A DNA stretch of 64,000 nucleotides from Spirochaetaceae bacterium (GCA_031281945.1 JAITER010000092.1:21791-85790); one strand, 5' to 3'; shown: positions 16,664-25,895, numbered from the stretch's first letter. Numbers and translations: made by a program. The notes: a model not told the origin generated them from the letters alone.

Positions 16664-17599
16664 TTATGCTTTTTTTGATAAAATTACCGCTTCTATCGCA
16701 AGAACAGGCAATTCGATTAAAGGCCCAATAACTAAAATTAAAGAAATAACGGGATTGGACGGAAAGGCTATTATTGCTATTGCCAAAGCGACCGGAGAAT
16801 TCCTGGCCGAAGTTGTAAAAATTAAAGACGTCGTATCCCGAAAAGAAAGCCCTAATTTTTTCCCTGTAAAAAAAGACAACAAAAAGACCGCCGTAAAAAA
16901 AATCATAACCGGTAAAAATAGTTTTGCAAAAATAATTAGATTTCCGGTTATCGCTTCTCCTTGCGAAGCGAACATTGCCGCCACCGCCACGCAAAGTAAT
17001 ATAAATTGAAAATTGCCGCTGTGTTTGCTTATAAAGTTTGTTATGCAGTGAAAATTTATACCCTTTATTATGTTTGCTGCAGTTAAAGGCAAAATAAGCG
17101 TAAAAATTATAGTTTGCATAATTATTTTTGCGTCAAAATTTATGGATTCTTTCATAAAAATAAATAAATAAACCGGCATTAATATAATTTGTAAAATTAA
17201 ATTTAACGGTAAAATGGAAGACCCCAGCGTTACGTTCCCTTTCGCAAGCCGTGTAAAAATTAGATACCAGTCTGTGCAAGGCGTAACCATAAGCATAATA
17301 AACCCAATTTGCAAACTTGTTTGGCTGGGAAAAAATATTATGCCAAGGCTGTACGCAAAAACAGGCGTCCATAAAAAGTTGATGGTTAAGGCTGGAATGG
17401 AAAACTTTAAATTTTTAAATGATTTTGTAATATCTTTTATGTTTACATCAAAAAAAACAAAAAAAAGCATGATTATTAAAAATAATTCGATAAAATTACC
17501 GGCTTTTCGCGCTGTTTCCGCATTGATTTTACTAAAAACGACGCCCAGTAAAGAGGATAAAATTATAAAAACCGGCTGTAACTTTAAAAAAACGCCCGT
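16664..17599 (-). CDS. ACR3/bile-acid-symporter-family transporter, no canonical start codon
   Basis: A hydrophobic protein with about ten transmembrane helices. MLMVTPCTDWYLIFTRLA and the late SARNSPVALAI motif are characteristic of ACR3-type arsenite and BASS-family exporters. The first in-frame ATG (17470) would remove the first helix or two. Homologous-looking coding sequence continues upstream without a stop (LKLQPVFIILSSLLGVVFSKIN) to codon ACG at 17599, which sits 5 bases after a good Shine-Dalgarno AAGGAG (17605-17610). Starting there gives 311 residues, the usual family length. Either ACG is used, an ATG has mutated, or translation starts late. No ars genes are adjacent. Confidence 0.7.
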   Translation of the reverse strand, partial: TGVFLKLQPVFIILSSLLGVVFSKINAETARKAGNFIELFLIIMLFFVFFDVNIKDITKSFKNLKFSIPALTINFLWTPVFAYSLGIIFFPSQTSLQIGFIMLMVTPCTDWYLIFTRLAKGNVTLGSSILPLNLILQIILMPVYLFIFMKESINFDAKIIMQTIIFTLILPLTAANIIKGINFHCITNFISKHSGNFQFILLCVAVAAMFASQGEAITGNLIIFAKLFLPVMIFFTAVFLLSFFTGKKLGLSFRDTTSLIFTTSARNSPVALAIAIIAFPSNPVISLILVIGPLIELPVLAIEAVILSKKA

Positions 17600-17824
17600 A
17601 AAAACTCCTTTTGCCGGTTTGCGGCTGTATAAATGATGTTAAAAAGCCCTGTAAATTATGCGCGAACTTTGTTTAAAAGGCGTTGAATTTAAAATAAAAC
17701 GGCGAAACCGCTTTAAATTTAGCCAAACTTAAAGGACGCGAAGCGTTCTTTTTTAACCGCGCAACGCGATTGGAGCGGAATTTGCTTTGCAAATTGCGGC
17801 GGAAAGCGCGGTTGAAAATGCGCC

Positions 17825-18145
17825 CTATTTATCGGATACGGGTTTAAAAACCGCCCATGGAACAGGCTCTTTAAGTTTGCCTTCTTTATATTCACGAAAG
17901 CTTGTATAAGATTTAGATTCCATGCTGTAAAGCACGCCGTTTATTTGCGCTATAAAATGCGTGTCCGTGTAAAAAACGGTGGCGACTTTATGACGTTTAA
18001 CAAGAGCTTCAAAATCGTCAATGTTTGCGACATTAACGCCTGAAGAAATTGAAAAGTCGCTTGCCGGAACAAAATTAACAGGCGCGGTTTTGCATGAATT
18101 AAATAAAAACAAACAAAAGATAACTGGTAGATATATTTTTTTCAT
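17825..18145 (-). CDS. Small lipoprotein of unknown function
   Basis: A 106-residue protein with a lipoprotein signal (MKKIYLPVIFCLFLFNSCKT, lipobox FNSC). The mature part is about 88 residues with no recognised domain; it includes a beta-rich stretch (KVATVFYTDTHFIAQINGVLYSM). Its ATG overlaps the stop codon of the transglutaminase-like gene (ATGA, 18142-18145), so the two are translationally coupled and likely act in the same envelope process. Confidence 0.72.
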   Translation of the reverse strand: MKKIYLPVIFCLFLFNSCKTAPVNFVPASDFSISSGVNVANIDDFEALVKRHKVATVFYTDTHFIAQINGVLYSMESKSYTSFREYKEGKLKEPVPWAVFKPVSDK

Positions 18146-19899
18146 TCAACATCCCCTATCATAATTTTTCCCTGGTTGCCGTGGCGCGAGCCGCCGCCGG
18201 TAAGAGATTCCAGTAAAAAATAAGTTCTGCCTATTATTTCCGGGCCTCTGTCGGGAACGGGATCGTCCCATGTAGCGTCGTAAAAAAGCCATTTTCCGTT
18301 GTTATAAACGTTGTTCCACGCATGATTTATGGAACGCGAGGTAACAATCCTAACGTTTATTCCGGCGGAGCGCATGAGCGCCGCGCTTAAATAAGAGTAG
18401 CCTTCGCATAACGCAGTTTTGTTTTCTATAACCGAAACAGCGTCTGTTTTTCGCGCACGGCCCGGATTGCGCAACGATTGCTGGTCGTAAACTAATTCCG
18501 ATACAACATAATCATGAATGGCGGTGATTTTTTCCAGGTCTGTTTTTAAATTGGCGGTAATTTCGCGCATTAGATTTGTTACAACAAAACTGTCCGACTG
18601 TATGAAATAACTGGGATAAATCCAGCGCCCGTCTCCATCAAGGCCGTTTTCTTGCCGTGTGTTTATTACATTGAATTCCAGCGGCTCTTCGGTGTAAGAC
18701 CCGCCGCGCAACGCCCCCTCCCCTTTTTGCGGGTTTGTAAGAGTTACGGAATCGAAAATTTGTACAGTTACGGTGTATTCGCCTTCCCCAAACGGCAACC
18801 AAATTCGGCAGGAAAAAGAGTCGTTAATTATGTACCAGGTTTTAAGAGGCGGCGTTTTTTGGCCTTTTTCGCTTTTTTTAATTATTTCCACACGCCCATA
18901 ATTACGCGCTTTTGGCTTGGTTATTTTGCCTTCCAGCGTAAAAAAAGCGTCCGTTTCAAAGTCGCGCGCGGGCGGTTGTGTTATGTGTATGCTTGCGGAA
19001 GACGGCGCCGGCGGTGAAGCGGATTGCGCTTTTATAAACCCCGAATAGGTTTTTCCTGTTCCCGGATATGTGTATGGTTCAAGCAAATAGTTTGCCGGAT
19101 GAATCGTAATTTCGCCGCTTAAAGCGGTGAAGCCGGCGGATTTTGCCGATACAATGTAAACCCCTGTTTGCGCCGCCGAAAAAAAACCGTCCGGGTTTAC
19201 TTTGGCTATTGTAGCTGAAACTTCGCCATTTTCGATTTTATCTTTGTATACCGTCCAGGTTACCGCCTCTTTGTTTGGCCTAACAGAGCCGTCAGAACGT
19301 AGCATGGAAGGCGAAAAATGAATTTGCGCGGCGCCTTCCGCCCCAACAAATGAATCCACAGCGGCCGCCGGAAACATGGAAAGTTTTACCGGTTTGTCCG
19401 GTATAAGCATTATGTCGTCCAGATAAACAGCGTTGTATCCTCCGGTAATCTGCATATTTTTTGCGGAAGTTTGGAAAATTACGGTGTGTTCGCCAGATTT
19501 AAGCGATAAGCGCCCGGTTCTCCAGCCGGCGTTTGACCCTGTGTACGAAACCGGGTTTTCGCCATTTACAGAAACGGTGAATTGCTGGTTGGCTCGCGAA
19601 TCAATTTCCGTTTTGTAACGGAAAGTTAAAACGGAGGGCTCTTCTATAACAAGCGGCGATAATTTTAAAATATTGGTTGTTTGAAGGCCCGCGCTTAATT
19701 TTACAAAGGATGTGCCGTTGCCAAAAAACGGGTCGTTTTTTCCAGCAGTTTCGGCGGCGGAATCTGTTATTTTGAAATCGCCGCTCCATAATTTTTCGTT
19801 TAACTTTCCCGAATCAAAATTTTCGGTAAAATCAGCGGTTTGCGCCTGAAACCCAGCGTAAAACAATAGGATTGCGGCAAAAGCTGACTTTTTCATCAA
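18142..19899 (-). CDS. Secreted transglutaminase-like protein
   Basis: A 585-residue exported protein. After the signal peptide (MMKKSAFAAILLFYAGFQAQ) comes a jelly-roll-like adhesion or carbohydrate-binding region (about 25-165; FTENFDSGKLNEKLW ... YLDDIMLIPDKPV), one or two Ig-like beta domains (about 180-420), then a transglutaminase-like core. The core has the expected triad order: Cys in TALCEGYSYL, His in SINHAWNNV and Asp in WLFYDATWDDP. Such domains are often proteases or cross-link processing enzymes in bacteria; the substrate is unknown. It leads a two-gene unit with the small lipoprotein at 17825. Confidence 0.82.
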   Translation of the reverse strand: MMKKSAFAAILLFYAGFQAQTADFTENFDSGKLNEKLWSGDFKITDSAAETAGKNDPFFGNGTSFVKLSAGLQTTNILKLSPLVIEEPSVLTFRYKTEIDSRANQQFTVSVNGENPVSYTGSNAGWRTGRLSLKSGEHTVIFQTSAKNMQITGGYNAVYLDDIMLIPDKPVKLSMFPAAAVDSFVGAEGAAQIHFSPSMLRSDGSVRPNKEAVTWTVYKDKIENGEVSATIAKVNPDGFFSAAQTGVYIVSAKSAGFTALSGEITIHPANYLLEPYTYPGTGKTYSGFIKAQSASPPAPSSASIHITQPPARDFETDAFFTLEGKITKPKARNYGRVEIIKKSEKGQKTPPLKTWYIINDSFSCRIWLPFGEGEYTVTVQIFDSVTLTNPQKGEGALRGGSYTEEPLEFNVINTRQENGLDGDGRWIYPSYFIQSDSFVVTNLMREITANLKTDLEKITAIHDYVVSELVYDQQSLRNPGRARKTDAVSVIENKTALCEGYSYLSAALMRSAGINVRIVTSRSINHAWNNVYNNGKWLFYDATWDDPVPDRGPEIIGRTYFLLESLTGGGSRHGNQGKIMIGDVE

Positions 19900-20037
19900 T
19901 ACGGATGATTGTAATACGGCGTAATGCGGCGCGTCAACGGCGGAAATGATTTTCTGCGTGAAGGCGTTTGGCCGGAAGCCTTTCTAAAACGGCGTCCAGG
20001 AATGTTAACGCATTAAAATAGAGCGGAGTTTAGAAAT

Positions 20038-20508
20038 ATGGATAATCTTACCCCGGAACAACGTAAAAAAGCTATGGCGGCGGTGCATAGTAAAAACACA
20101 AAGCCGGAAATTTTAATAAGGAAAGCGTTATTTGCGCTTGGTTATAGATACCGTATAGATTACAAAAAGTTGCCAGGCCGTCCAGATTTAGCGTTGCCCA
20201 AATACCATGCTGTTGTTTTTGTTCACGGCTGTTTTTGGCACGGCCATTCCGGGTGTCCAAATTCTAAATTACCGCAATCAAATAAAGAATACTGGACTCT
20301 TAAAATCGACAGGAACCGCAAACGCGACGGAGAATCCTTGAATCATCTGCACGCTATCGGCTGGAGAGTTTGCATAGTCTGGGAATGCGCGATTCAGGGT
20401 AAAAATAAGAAAATGAAGATTGAGCGGGCGGCTTTAACAATTTCTGATTGGTTGCAAAACGGCGGAGTATGGCTTGAAATAAGCTCCGCAACGCAGCGGG
20501 AAATGTAA
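20038..20508 (+). CDS. vsr: Very-short-patch-repair endonuclease Vsr (orphan)
   Basis: A 156-residue protein with the Vsr signature: NTKPEILIRKALFALGYRYRI, then GRPDLALPKYHAVVFVHGCFWHGHSGC, which holds the metal-binding Asp and the zinc His/Cys residues, and later WKxCxVWEC-like RVCIVWECAI. Vsr nicks T:G mismatches produced when 5-methylcytosine deaminates. It normally accompanies a cytosine-C5 methyltransferase, but none is encoded next to it here; neighbours are a transglutaminase-like gene and rpsU. The start has a GGAG-type Shine-Dalgarno in reasonable position. Likely mobile or a remnant of a modification system. Confidence 0.9.
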   Translation: MDNLTPEQRKKAMAAVHSKNTKPEILIRKALFALGYRYRIDYKKLPGRPDLALPKYHAVVFVHGCFWHGHSGCPNSKLPQSNKEYWTLKIDRNRKRDGESLNHLHAIGWRVCIVWECAIQGKNKKMKIERAALTISDWLQNGGVWLEISSATQREM

Positions 20509-20540
20509 GATTAGCGCGTAAGCGCCGATGTTTTAAACAT

Positions 20541-20681
20541 TAGAGTTGTTCGGAAACTTTAGTTTCCGCAAACCAGCCAAGCCGGGTTTGGCCGGTTTGC
20601 GCGGGCAACCGCTAAAAACAGCAAATGCGTAGCGTTTTGCAAAACTAAAGCAAAGTTTGCCCGCAACTTAGTAGGCGAGCC
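20541..20681 (-). repeat. MITE-like repeat copy (divergent)
   Basis: Begins TAGAGTTGTTCGGAAAC, the same terminus as the copy at 44235, and keeps the internal GCTAAAAACAGCAAATGCGTAGC-like arm and a degenerate GGCGAGC end. It abuts a family A palindrome (20677-20714). Confidence 0.7.
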
Positions 20682-20714
20682 TGTTACAAAAACCCGGTTG
20701 GTTTTGACAGGCTC
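20677..20714. repeat. Palindromic intergenic repeat (family A, inverted)
   Basis: GAGCCTGTTACAAAAACC and GGTTTTGACAGGCTC arms. It is followed by TTGCGAAACCGCGTTTT, the reverse complement of the sequence preceding the copies at 950 and 7844, so this unit is in the opposite orientation. Confidence 0.7.
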
Positions 20715-20888
20715 TTGCGAAACCGCGTTTTGAATGGTTAAATTTATGAATTTTATTACCGGTATCTATACAAGAACGCCTATTTTTGTAAGAATAGACG
20801 GTGGTAGGGGCCTTGCGCCCTTCAAAAACATTAAAAAACCCCTGTTTTTGAATGTTTTACGGCCTTTGCTGGAAAGGGGGTGATTATT

Positions 20889-21092
20889 ATGGCGCATATT
20901 GTTGTAGACGACAGTGAAGCTCTGGAACGAGCCATTAAACGCTTTAAGCGCATGGTAGAAAAAGAGGGCGTTATTCGTGAATACAAAAAACGCGAATACT
21001 ACGAAAAACCCTCCACCATCCTTAACCGTAAAAACAAAGCTCTTCGTAGAAAATTAATGAAGAGAACCAGAAAGGGCCGCCCTGAGTATTAA
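20889..21092 (+). CDS. rpsU: 30S ribosomal protein bS21
   Basis: A 67-residue basic protein, [21 protein letters not shown] with the C-terminal Arg/Lys-rich helix ending [10 protein letters not shown], the full bS21 pattern. bS21 joins the platform of the small subunit and helps translation initiation. ATG 20889 is preferred over an ATG three codons earlier because the strong GGGGGTG Shine-Dalgarno (20877-20883) is spaced for it. It heads a run of three closely spaced genes. No recognisable structured leader is visible upstream, although a short inverted repeat lies near 20776-20797. Confidence 0.95.
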   Translation: MAHIVVDDSEALERAIKRFKRMVEKEGVIREYKKREYYEKPSTILNRKNKALRRKLMKRTRKGRPEY

Positions 21093-21103
21093 AAGGAAAA
21101 GCA

Positions 21104-21925
21104 ATGGCTATTATTACTATTAGCCGTGAATTGGCGGCGTTGGGCGATGAAACCGTAAAGGAGTTGTCCAAGCTGTCCAATTACAGGTTTATAGATAAAA
21201 AAGCGCTTGAACGCCGTATTTCCGAATATGGTTTAGACGATAAAAATTTTAAAAAATATGATGAACGTAAGGGCGGTTTTTTTTCCATTCTATCGAATAA
21301 CAGGGATGATTATTTACACTTTTTAAAAAAAGCCATGTTTGAAGAAGCGGCTGAAGGTGATTGCGTTTTTATAGGACGCGGCGCTTTCGCTATTTTTAGC
21401 TCATTGCCATGTGTTTTACCAGTGTTTCTTGTATCTTCACTTGAAGTTCGTATAGGGCGCGTGCAAAGCTACTTCCGTTGCGATGACAAAAAAGCCCGTT
21501 GCATTATTTCCAAAAGCGATAACGACAAACAAAGTTTTCATAATTATTTTTTTGATGCGGAATGGCGCAAGAGTGAAAATTATAAATTAACCTTGAATAC
21601 AGCTTGTTTATCACCGTCTGTGTGCGCACAAGTAATTAACAATGTGCGTTTGCTTATATCCAATAACGAAATCGAAACAAAAACAAAAGAACGGCTGGAT
21701 GAGCTTAGGCTGGCTCAAAAAGTAGCGCATCATATTTTATACGAAAAGGCTATAACCGTTCATTTTTTGGACGTATCGGTTTCGCAAGGAGTTGCAACCC
21801 TGTATGGCGTGGTCAACGCGATTACTTTTGTAGAATCCCTGCTGGAAGCGGCAAAAGAAGTTGACGGCGTAATAAAAGCGGTTTCGGAAATACAAGTAAT
21901 TCAGGACTATCCAGTTTTTCATTAG
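21104..21925 (+). CDS. Cytidylate-kinase-like protein with C-terminal BON-like domain
   Basis: A 273-residue protein. The N-terminal ~190 residues follow the cytidylate-kinase-like family (MAIITISREL..., then CVFIGRGAFAIF, LVSSLEVRIGRV, and a DxxR-type lid region), but the P-loop is poor (ITISRELAALGDETV in place of the Gly-rich nucleotide loop), so kinase activity is doubtful. The C-terminal ~70 residues (ITVHFLDVSVSQGVATLYGVV ... EVDGVIKAVSEIQV) look like a BON phospholipid-binding domain. The combination is unusual. It lies 11 bases after rpsU and 5 before a membrane protein gene, suggesting one operon. Confidence 0.7.
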   Translation: MAIITISRELAALGDETVKELSKLSNYRFIDKKALERRISEYGLDDKNFKKYDERKGGFFSILSNNRDDYLHFLKKAMFEEAAEGDCVFIGRGAFAIFSSLPCVLPVFLVSSLEVRIGRVQSYFRCDDKKARCIISKSDNDKQSFHNYFFDAEWRKSENYKLTLNTACLSPSVCAQVINNVRLLISNNEIETKTKERLDELRLAQKVAHHILYEKAITVHFLDVSVSQGVATLYGVVNAITFVESLLEAAKEVDGVIKAVSEIQVIQDYPVFH

Positions 21926-21930
21926 TACAA

Positions 21931-22797
21931 ATGGGTTATGACGCATTTGCCGCGGCCAGAGATTTTTTGTATGCTTCCGGCGTTTTGTTAGGCTCCGCAT
22001 TGGGTGTATTTGCCGGGGCCTTCTTGCCGCAAAAAAAACTGCGTGAAAAAAGCCGTAATATTACGGCGGCTTTATACATATTTTCTTTTTTTATTGCGGT
22101 TCTTACCGTTTCTTTGTGTATTTTTCCCAAAATTATATCAAACGAAAAAACATTAATAGTTTTTATTTTTTTTGTATTGATTTTCTTTATCGCGTTCTTT
22201 TTTTCGGCGGTTTTGCGCTTTATATTAATTTTCGCGGCTTCTGTTTTAATTTTAAGCGTAATGTATTTTTATTATATAGGTTACGCATTCGACGGCCTAA
22301 AAGTCCCTATTGTAAAAATTAGATACTCAAATGAAGACGCAATAAACATAAATCCTATATATAATAAAGTAAATGTGTTTAAAACGGATTCTGGGCCGGC
22401 CCAAATAGCGGATATATTTTACGATAAACGGTATACGGGAATTGTAAAATATTCGTTTGCTTTTATAGCCGCGGATAAAACAATACCGGTTTTTGGAGGA
22501 GGCCGCCGTATTGTTTTGTTAAGCGTAACTATGGAACAAGTTGAGCCTGGGCGGGCGGTTCAGGTTTTTTGGACTAAACCCATGGAAGAAACCCTTTTGG
22601 GTTCCGCTTTAAGCGAAAATACAGAACTTTTAAACAGTACAAGCGATAAAATTTTTAGGACTTACGGTTTAAATTTTTTAGAAATGCAAATAATTTACGG
22701 AAAAGCAAAGCTTCCTGTATTGCGGGATTCAAACGATGCGTTGCTGGTTCTTCAAAATGACGGTGAAAATAGATGGCGGGAAACATGGATGCGTTAA
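21931..22797 (+). CDS. Membrane protein of unknown function
   Basis: A 288-residue protein with four or so N-terminal hydrophobic helices (about 10-120), followed by a soluble, mostly beta domain of about 165 residues (VPIVKIRYSNEDAININPIYN ... VQVFWTKPMEETLLG). No family recognised. It lies 5 bases after the kinase/BON gene in the rpsU operon. ATG 21931 has no obvious Shine-Dalgarno, so coupling to the upstream stop is likely. Confidence 0.7.
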   Translation: MGYDAFAAARDFLYASGVLLGSALGVFAGAFLPQKKLREKSRNITAALYIFSFFIAVLTVSLCIFPKIISNEKTLIVFIFFVLIFFIAFFFSAVLRFILIFAASVLILSVMYFYYIGYAFDGLKVPIVKIRYSNEDAININPIYNKVNVFKTDSGPAQIADIFYDKRYTGIVKYSFAFIAADKTIPVFGGGRRIVLLSVTMEQVEPGRAVQVFWTKPMEETLLGSALSENTELLNSTSDKIFRTYGLNFLEMQIIYGKAKLPVLRDSNDALLVLQNDGENRWRETWMR

Positions 22798-22820
22798 ACT
22801 AAATTAATTTCCGAAAACAA

Positions 22821-22847
22821 GCGCCCGGGTAAGCTTTGATTGGGCGC
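22821..22847 (+). terminator. Hairpin after the rpsU operon
   Basis: GCGCCC and GGGCGC arms around a 15-base loop, 24 bases after the last stop codon. There is no convincing T-run, so the terminator call is tentative. The rest of the gap up to the tRNA shows nothing clear. Confidence 0.35.
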
Positions 22848-23031
22848 GTTCAAACTTTAACGGTGTAAGCGCTTGAAGCGCGGATGATTTAGGGCGTTGC
22901 TTTAGACGGGCGTGTTCGCGTTAGTATTGAAAATACGGAATATAGCGCGTTTTTATGAACAAAACTGTTACATGGCGCAATTCGCGCCCTTGAAATTATA
23001 GACGGCTTCTGGTAATTTGATAAATGCTATC

Positions 23032-23104
23032 GGGGATATAGCTCAGTTGGTAGAGCGATAGGTTCGCAATCTATAGGTCGGGGGTTCGATTCCCCCTATC
23101 TCCA
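23032..23104 (+). tRNA. tRNA-Ala, anticodon CGC
   Basis: A full cloverleaf. Acceptor GGGGATA pairs with TATCTCC including a G3-U70 wobble, the alanine identity element; D-arm GCTC/GAGC with AGTTGGTA loop; anticodon stem ATAGG/TCTAT with loop TTCGCAA (U33 then CGC); T-arm GGGGG TTCGATT CCCCC; discriminator A. The CCA end is not encoded. Reads codon GCG. Confidence 0.95.
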
Positions 23105-23236
23105 AATTATTATAATGTGATTTAACCGTTAAATATGGCGTGTTTTACAAGATTTTCATTTTTGCGCCAATTTATACGGCTTTTGGCGGCGCGGTTTCTA
23201 TTCCAATCATACCAATAAATAACAAAGGAGTTTTTT

Positions 23237-25012
23237 ATGGATAAAAACGAAATTACCAAAAAAGCAAAAGAATATATAGCAAAAGAAAAAAACGTCAATT
23301 TTAAATCCGAGGTGGAAAAATTGCTTGCTTCCGTTGCGGACGCAGACTGGAAGGATTTGGAAGACCGGTTTTTTCAAAATTTAGAATTTGGCACAGGCGG
23401 TTTGCGCGGCGTAATGGGCGGCGGCTTTAATCGCATGAATACTTTTGTTGTGCGTTCAGCGACCCAGGGGCTTGCCTCCTATGTAATAAAAGCTTTTCCA
23501 AAAAAGGCGGCGGCCGGCGAGTTGGCTGCTGTTATAGCTTACGACAGCCGCCGTTATTCCAAAGAATTTTCGGAAGAAGCCGCTCTTGTACTCGCCGCAA
23601 ATGGAATTAAATGCTATTTGTTTTCCGGCTTGCGCCCGACTCCGGAACTTTCTTTCGCTATACGTCAATTTAAAGCGGATACAGGCATTGTGGTGACGGC
23701 CAGTCACAATCCGCCGCAGTACAACGGTTATAAAGCCTACTGGAACGATGGTTCGCAAGTAATTGAACCCCATGATGTTGGAATTATCCGCGAAGTAAAC
23801 GCTGTTACCGAAATAAAAGAAATAACTAAAGAAGACGCCCTTAAAAAAGGGCTTTTAAAAATTATTGACAAAGAAGTTGACGAGCCTTTTCACGCGATGA
23901 TTCGAGGCAAGCTTTTTCGCCCGGATTTAATTAAAGAAAAAGCCGGGGAAGTAAAAATTGTTTACACGCCGCTTCATGGCACGGGCGCAATGCACGTAGA
24001 AGCGGCGCTTGGCGGCCTTGGTTTAAAAGTGATAACCGTTCCTGAGCAACGCGAAGGAGACGGCGCCTTCCCAACCGTACAGTTTCCGAATCCTGAAGAG
24101 CCGCCCGCGCTTAAAATGGCGATTGACTTGGCCAAAAAAGAAAAGGCTGGAGTTGTTATGGCGACGGATCCGGACGCCGACCGTTTTGGGATTGCGGTTC
24201 CAGACGGGAATGGCGAATTTGTGCCTGTAACCGGAAATCAAATAGGCAGCCTTCTTATCGACTATGTATTGCTTTCCTTAAAAGAACAAGGAAAATTACC
24301 GAAAAACGCCGCCGTTGTAAATACCATCGTTACTACAGGTATGCAGGCGAAAGTTGCGGCCTTATACGGCGTTGAAACTTTAGAGTGCCTTACTGGATTT
24401 AAATGGATAGCCAATTTAATGCGGCTTTCCGAAACTGGCGCCCTTAATAAAAGTATTGTATTTGGTTGTGAGGAAAGTTACGGATATTTAGTAGAAACTG
24501 AAGTGCGCGATAAAGACGGCGTTTCCGCTGCGGCGATGACGGCGGAAATGACGTTATATTGGCTTAGTAAAGGAAAAAGTTTGCTTGGCCGCCTTAATGA
24601 ACTTTATGAAAAAACAGGCTACTGGCAAGAAGCCGGCGTCTCTAAATACTTCCCTGGGCCGGAGGGGCCGTCGACTATGCAGGGAATTATGACTTCTTAC
24701 CGTGAAAAACCTCCCGCTACTTTTGGCGGAATAGAAGTAATTAAAGTGCGCGACATAAAAACTTCCCAAATTTTACATCTTAAAGACGGTAAAAAAGAAA
24801 CTGTAGATCTTCCAAAAAGTGATGTTTTACAGTTTTTCCTTAAAGACGGCACAATTGTAAGCGCAAGGCCGAGCGGAACGGAACCTAAAATTAAATTTTA
24901 CGCAACTTCCTGCCAGGAAATAGGCGCAGACGGACTTGCCGGCGCGAAAGCCGCGATGTCAAAAAAACTTGAAGCTATTAAAAAGGACATTAAAAGTGTT
25001 ATTGGGGATTAA
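23237..25012 (+). CDS. Phosphoglucomutase/phosphomannomutase family enzyme
   Basis: A 591-residue alpha-D-phosphohexomutase. The catalytic phosphoserine loop is TASHNPPQYNGYKAYW, the metal loop ATDPDADRFGIAV, the sugar loop GCEESYGYL and the phosphate loop SARPSGTEPKIKFY; all four are intact. Length and the EFGTGGLRG start region place it with the PgcA-type phosphoglucomutases that interconvert glucose-1- and glucose-6-phosphate. AAAGGAG precedes ATG 23237. The 3' end overlaps the likely start of the TatT-like lipoprotein gene by 17 bases. Confidence 0.92.
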   Translation: MDKNEITKKAKEYIAKEKNVNFKSEVEKLLASVADADWKDLEDRFFQNLEFGTGGLRGVMGGGFNRMNTFVVRSATQGLASYVIKAFPKKAAAGELAAVIAYDSRRYSKEFSEEAALVLAANGIKCYLFSGLRPTPELSFAIRQFKADTGIVVTASHNPPQYNGYKAYWNDGSQVIEPHDVGIIREVNAVTEIKEITKEDALKKGLLKIIDKEVDEPFHAMIRGKLFRPDLIKEKAGEVKIVYTPLHGTGAMHVEAALGGLGLKVITVPEQREGDGAFPTVQFPNPEEPPALKMAIDLAKKEKAGVVMATDPDADRFGIAVPDGNGEFVPVTGNQIGSLLIDYVLLSLKEQGKLPKNAAVVNTIVTTGMQAKVAALYGVETLECLTGFKWIANLMRLSETGALNKSIVFGCEESYGYLVETEVRDKDGVSAAAMTAEMTLYWLSKGKSLLGRLNELYEKTGYWQEAGVSKYFPGPEGPSTMQGIMTSYREKPPATFGGIEVIKVRDIKTSQILHLKDGKKETVDLPKSDVLQFFLKDGTIVSARPSGTEPKIKFYATSCQEIGADGLAGAKAAMSKKLEAIKKDIKSVIGD

Positions 25013-25895
25013 AAAACACTTTTCTTTTATCTCCGTTCTTTTTTTGTTTGCTTTTTTTTGCGTTTCCTGCGCCACTCAAAATATGGCGCAGGCGGCTCAA
25101 AAAATGAGCCTTAACACAATAAAAAATTTTTTGCCGATGGTTATAAATTCTGGAGAAGCAAAATTAAGAAGCAAGCCGGGCGATTGGACGCAATCAATTG
25201 AAACCGGCTCTTACTGCGTTATGTACGCCAACGCTTTTATTCAAGGGCCTGCTTCTATGCTTGCCGCAAACGATTATCAAAAACGGGACAAAGCTTATCA
25301 ACGCGCAAAAAAAGAATACTTGCGCGGGGTGAAAATCCTTAGAACGGCCTTTAACAAAAAATATCCTGGAGTAAACGAAGCTTACGGTAAAGGTGAGCTC
25401 AATCAATTTTTAACAAAATTTACAAAAGATGACGCCGGAATGATTTATTGGCTTGTAGCCGGAACCATGGCGGCTTTTTCCATAAACCCTATGGATGTAT
25501 CTTTGGGCGTGAAATTACCGGAACTTACCGCGTTAATTAAACGCGCTTACGAGCTTGACCCTGATTATAGCGAAGGCTCTTTGGATGATTTTTTTATCCT
25601 GTTTTATGGTTCTTTGCCGCCGGAAATGGGCGGAGATAAAGCCAAAGCTAAAATTCATTATGAAGCCGCGATTAAAAAATCCGCCGGACGTTCTGCGGGG
25701 CCTTACGTTTCGTGGGCTAAAACTATCAACATACCGGAACAAAATTATCGTGAATTTAAAGAAAACTTGAATAAAGCCCTTGCGATAGATCCTGAAGCTT
25801 ACCTTCCGCTTAGGCTAAACAACCTTATAGCTCAAAAAACGGCGCGGCACCTTTTGAAAACTGCGGAATATCATTTTATAAATATTGAAGAATAA
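24996..25895 (+). CDS. TatT-like TPR lipoprotein (TRAP-associated)
   Basis: About 299 residues. A lipoprotein signal (FSFISVLFLFAFFCVSCAT, lipobox CVSC) is followed by helical TPR-like repeats (YQRAKKEYLRGVKILRTAFN, AKIHYEAAIKKSAG, LNKALAIDPEAYLP), the pattern of TatT proteins that in Treponema assemble with TRAP-transporter substrate-binding lipoproteins. No TRAP transport genes are adjacent here. I choose GTG 24996 because AAAAGGA (24981-24987) is well placed; an ATG at 24936 would embed the start far inside the mutase gene. Location: periplasmic, lipid-anchored. Confidence 0.78.
   Translation: MLLGIKKHFSFISVLFLFAFFCVSCATQNMAQAAQKMSLNTIKNFLPMVINSGEAKLRSKPGDWTQSIETGSYCVMYANAFIQGPASMLAANDYQKRDKAYQRAKKEYLRGVKILRTAFNKKYPGVNEAYGKGELNQFLTKFTKDDAGMIYWLVAGTMAAFSINPMDVSLGVKLPELTALIKRAYELDPDYSEGSLDDFFILFYGSLPPEMGGDKAKAKIHYEAAIKKSAGRSAGPYVSWAKTINIPEQNYREFKENLNKALAIDPEAYLPLRLNNLIAQKTARHLLKTAEYHFINIEE

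Noticed and set aside
16662..16668. GTTATGC near the end of the transporter gene
   Set aside because: Isolated match without inverse arm or repeat boundary; not an integron core.
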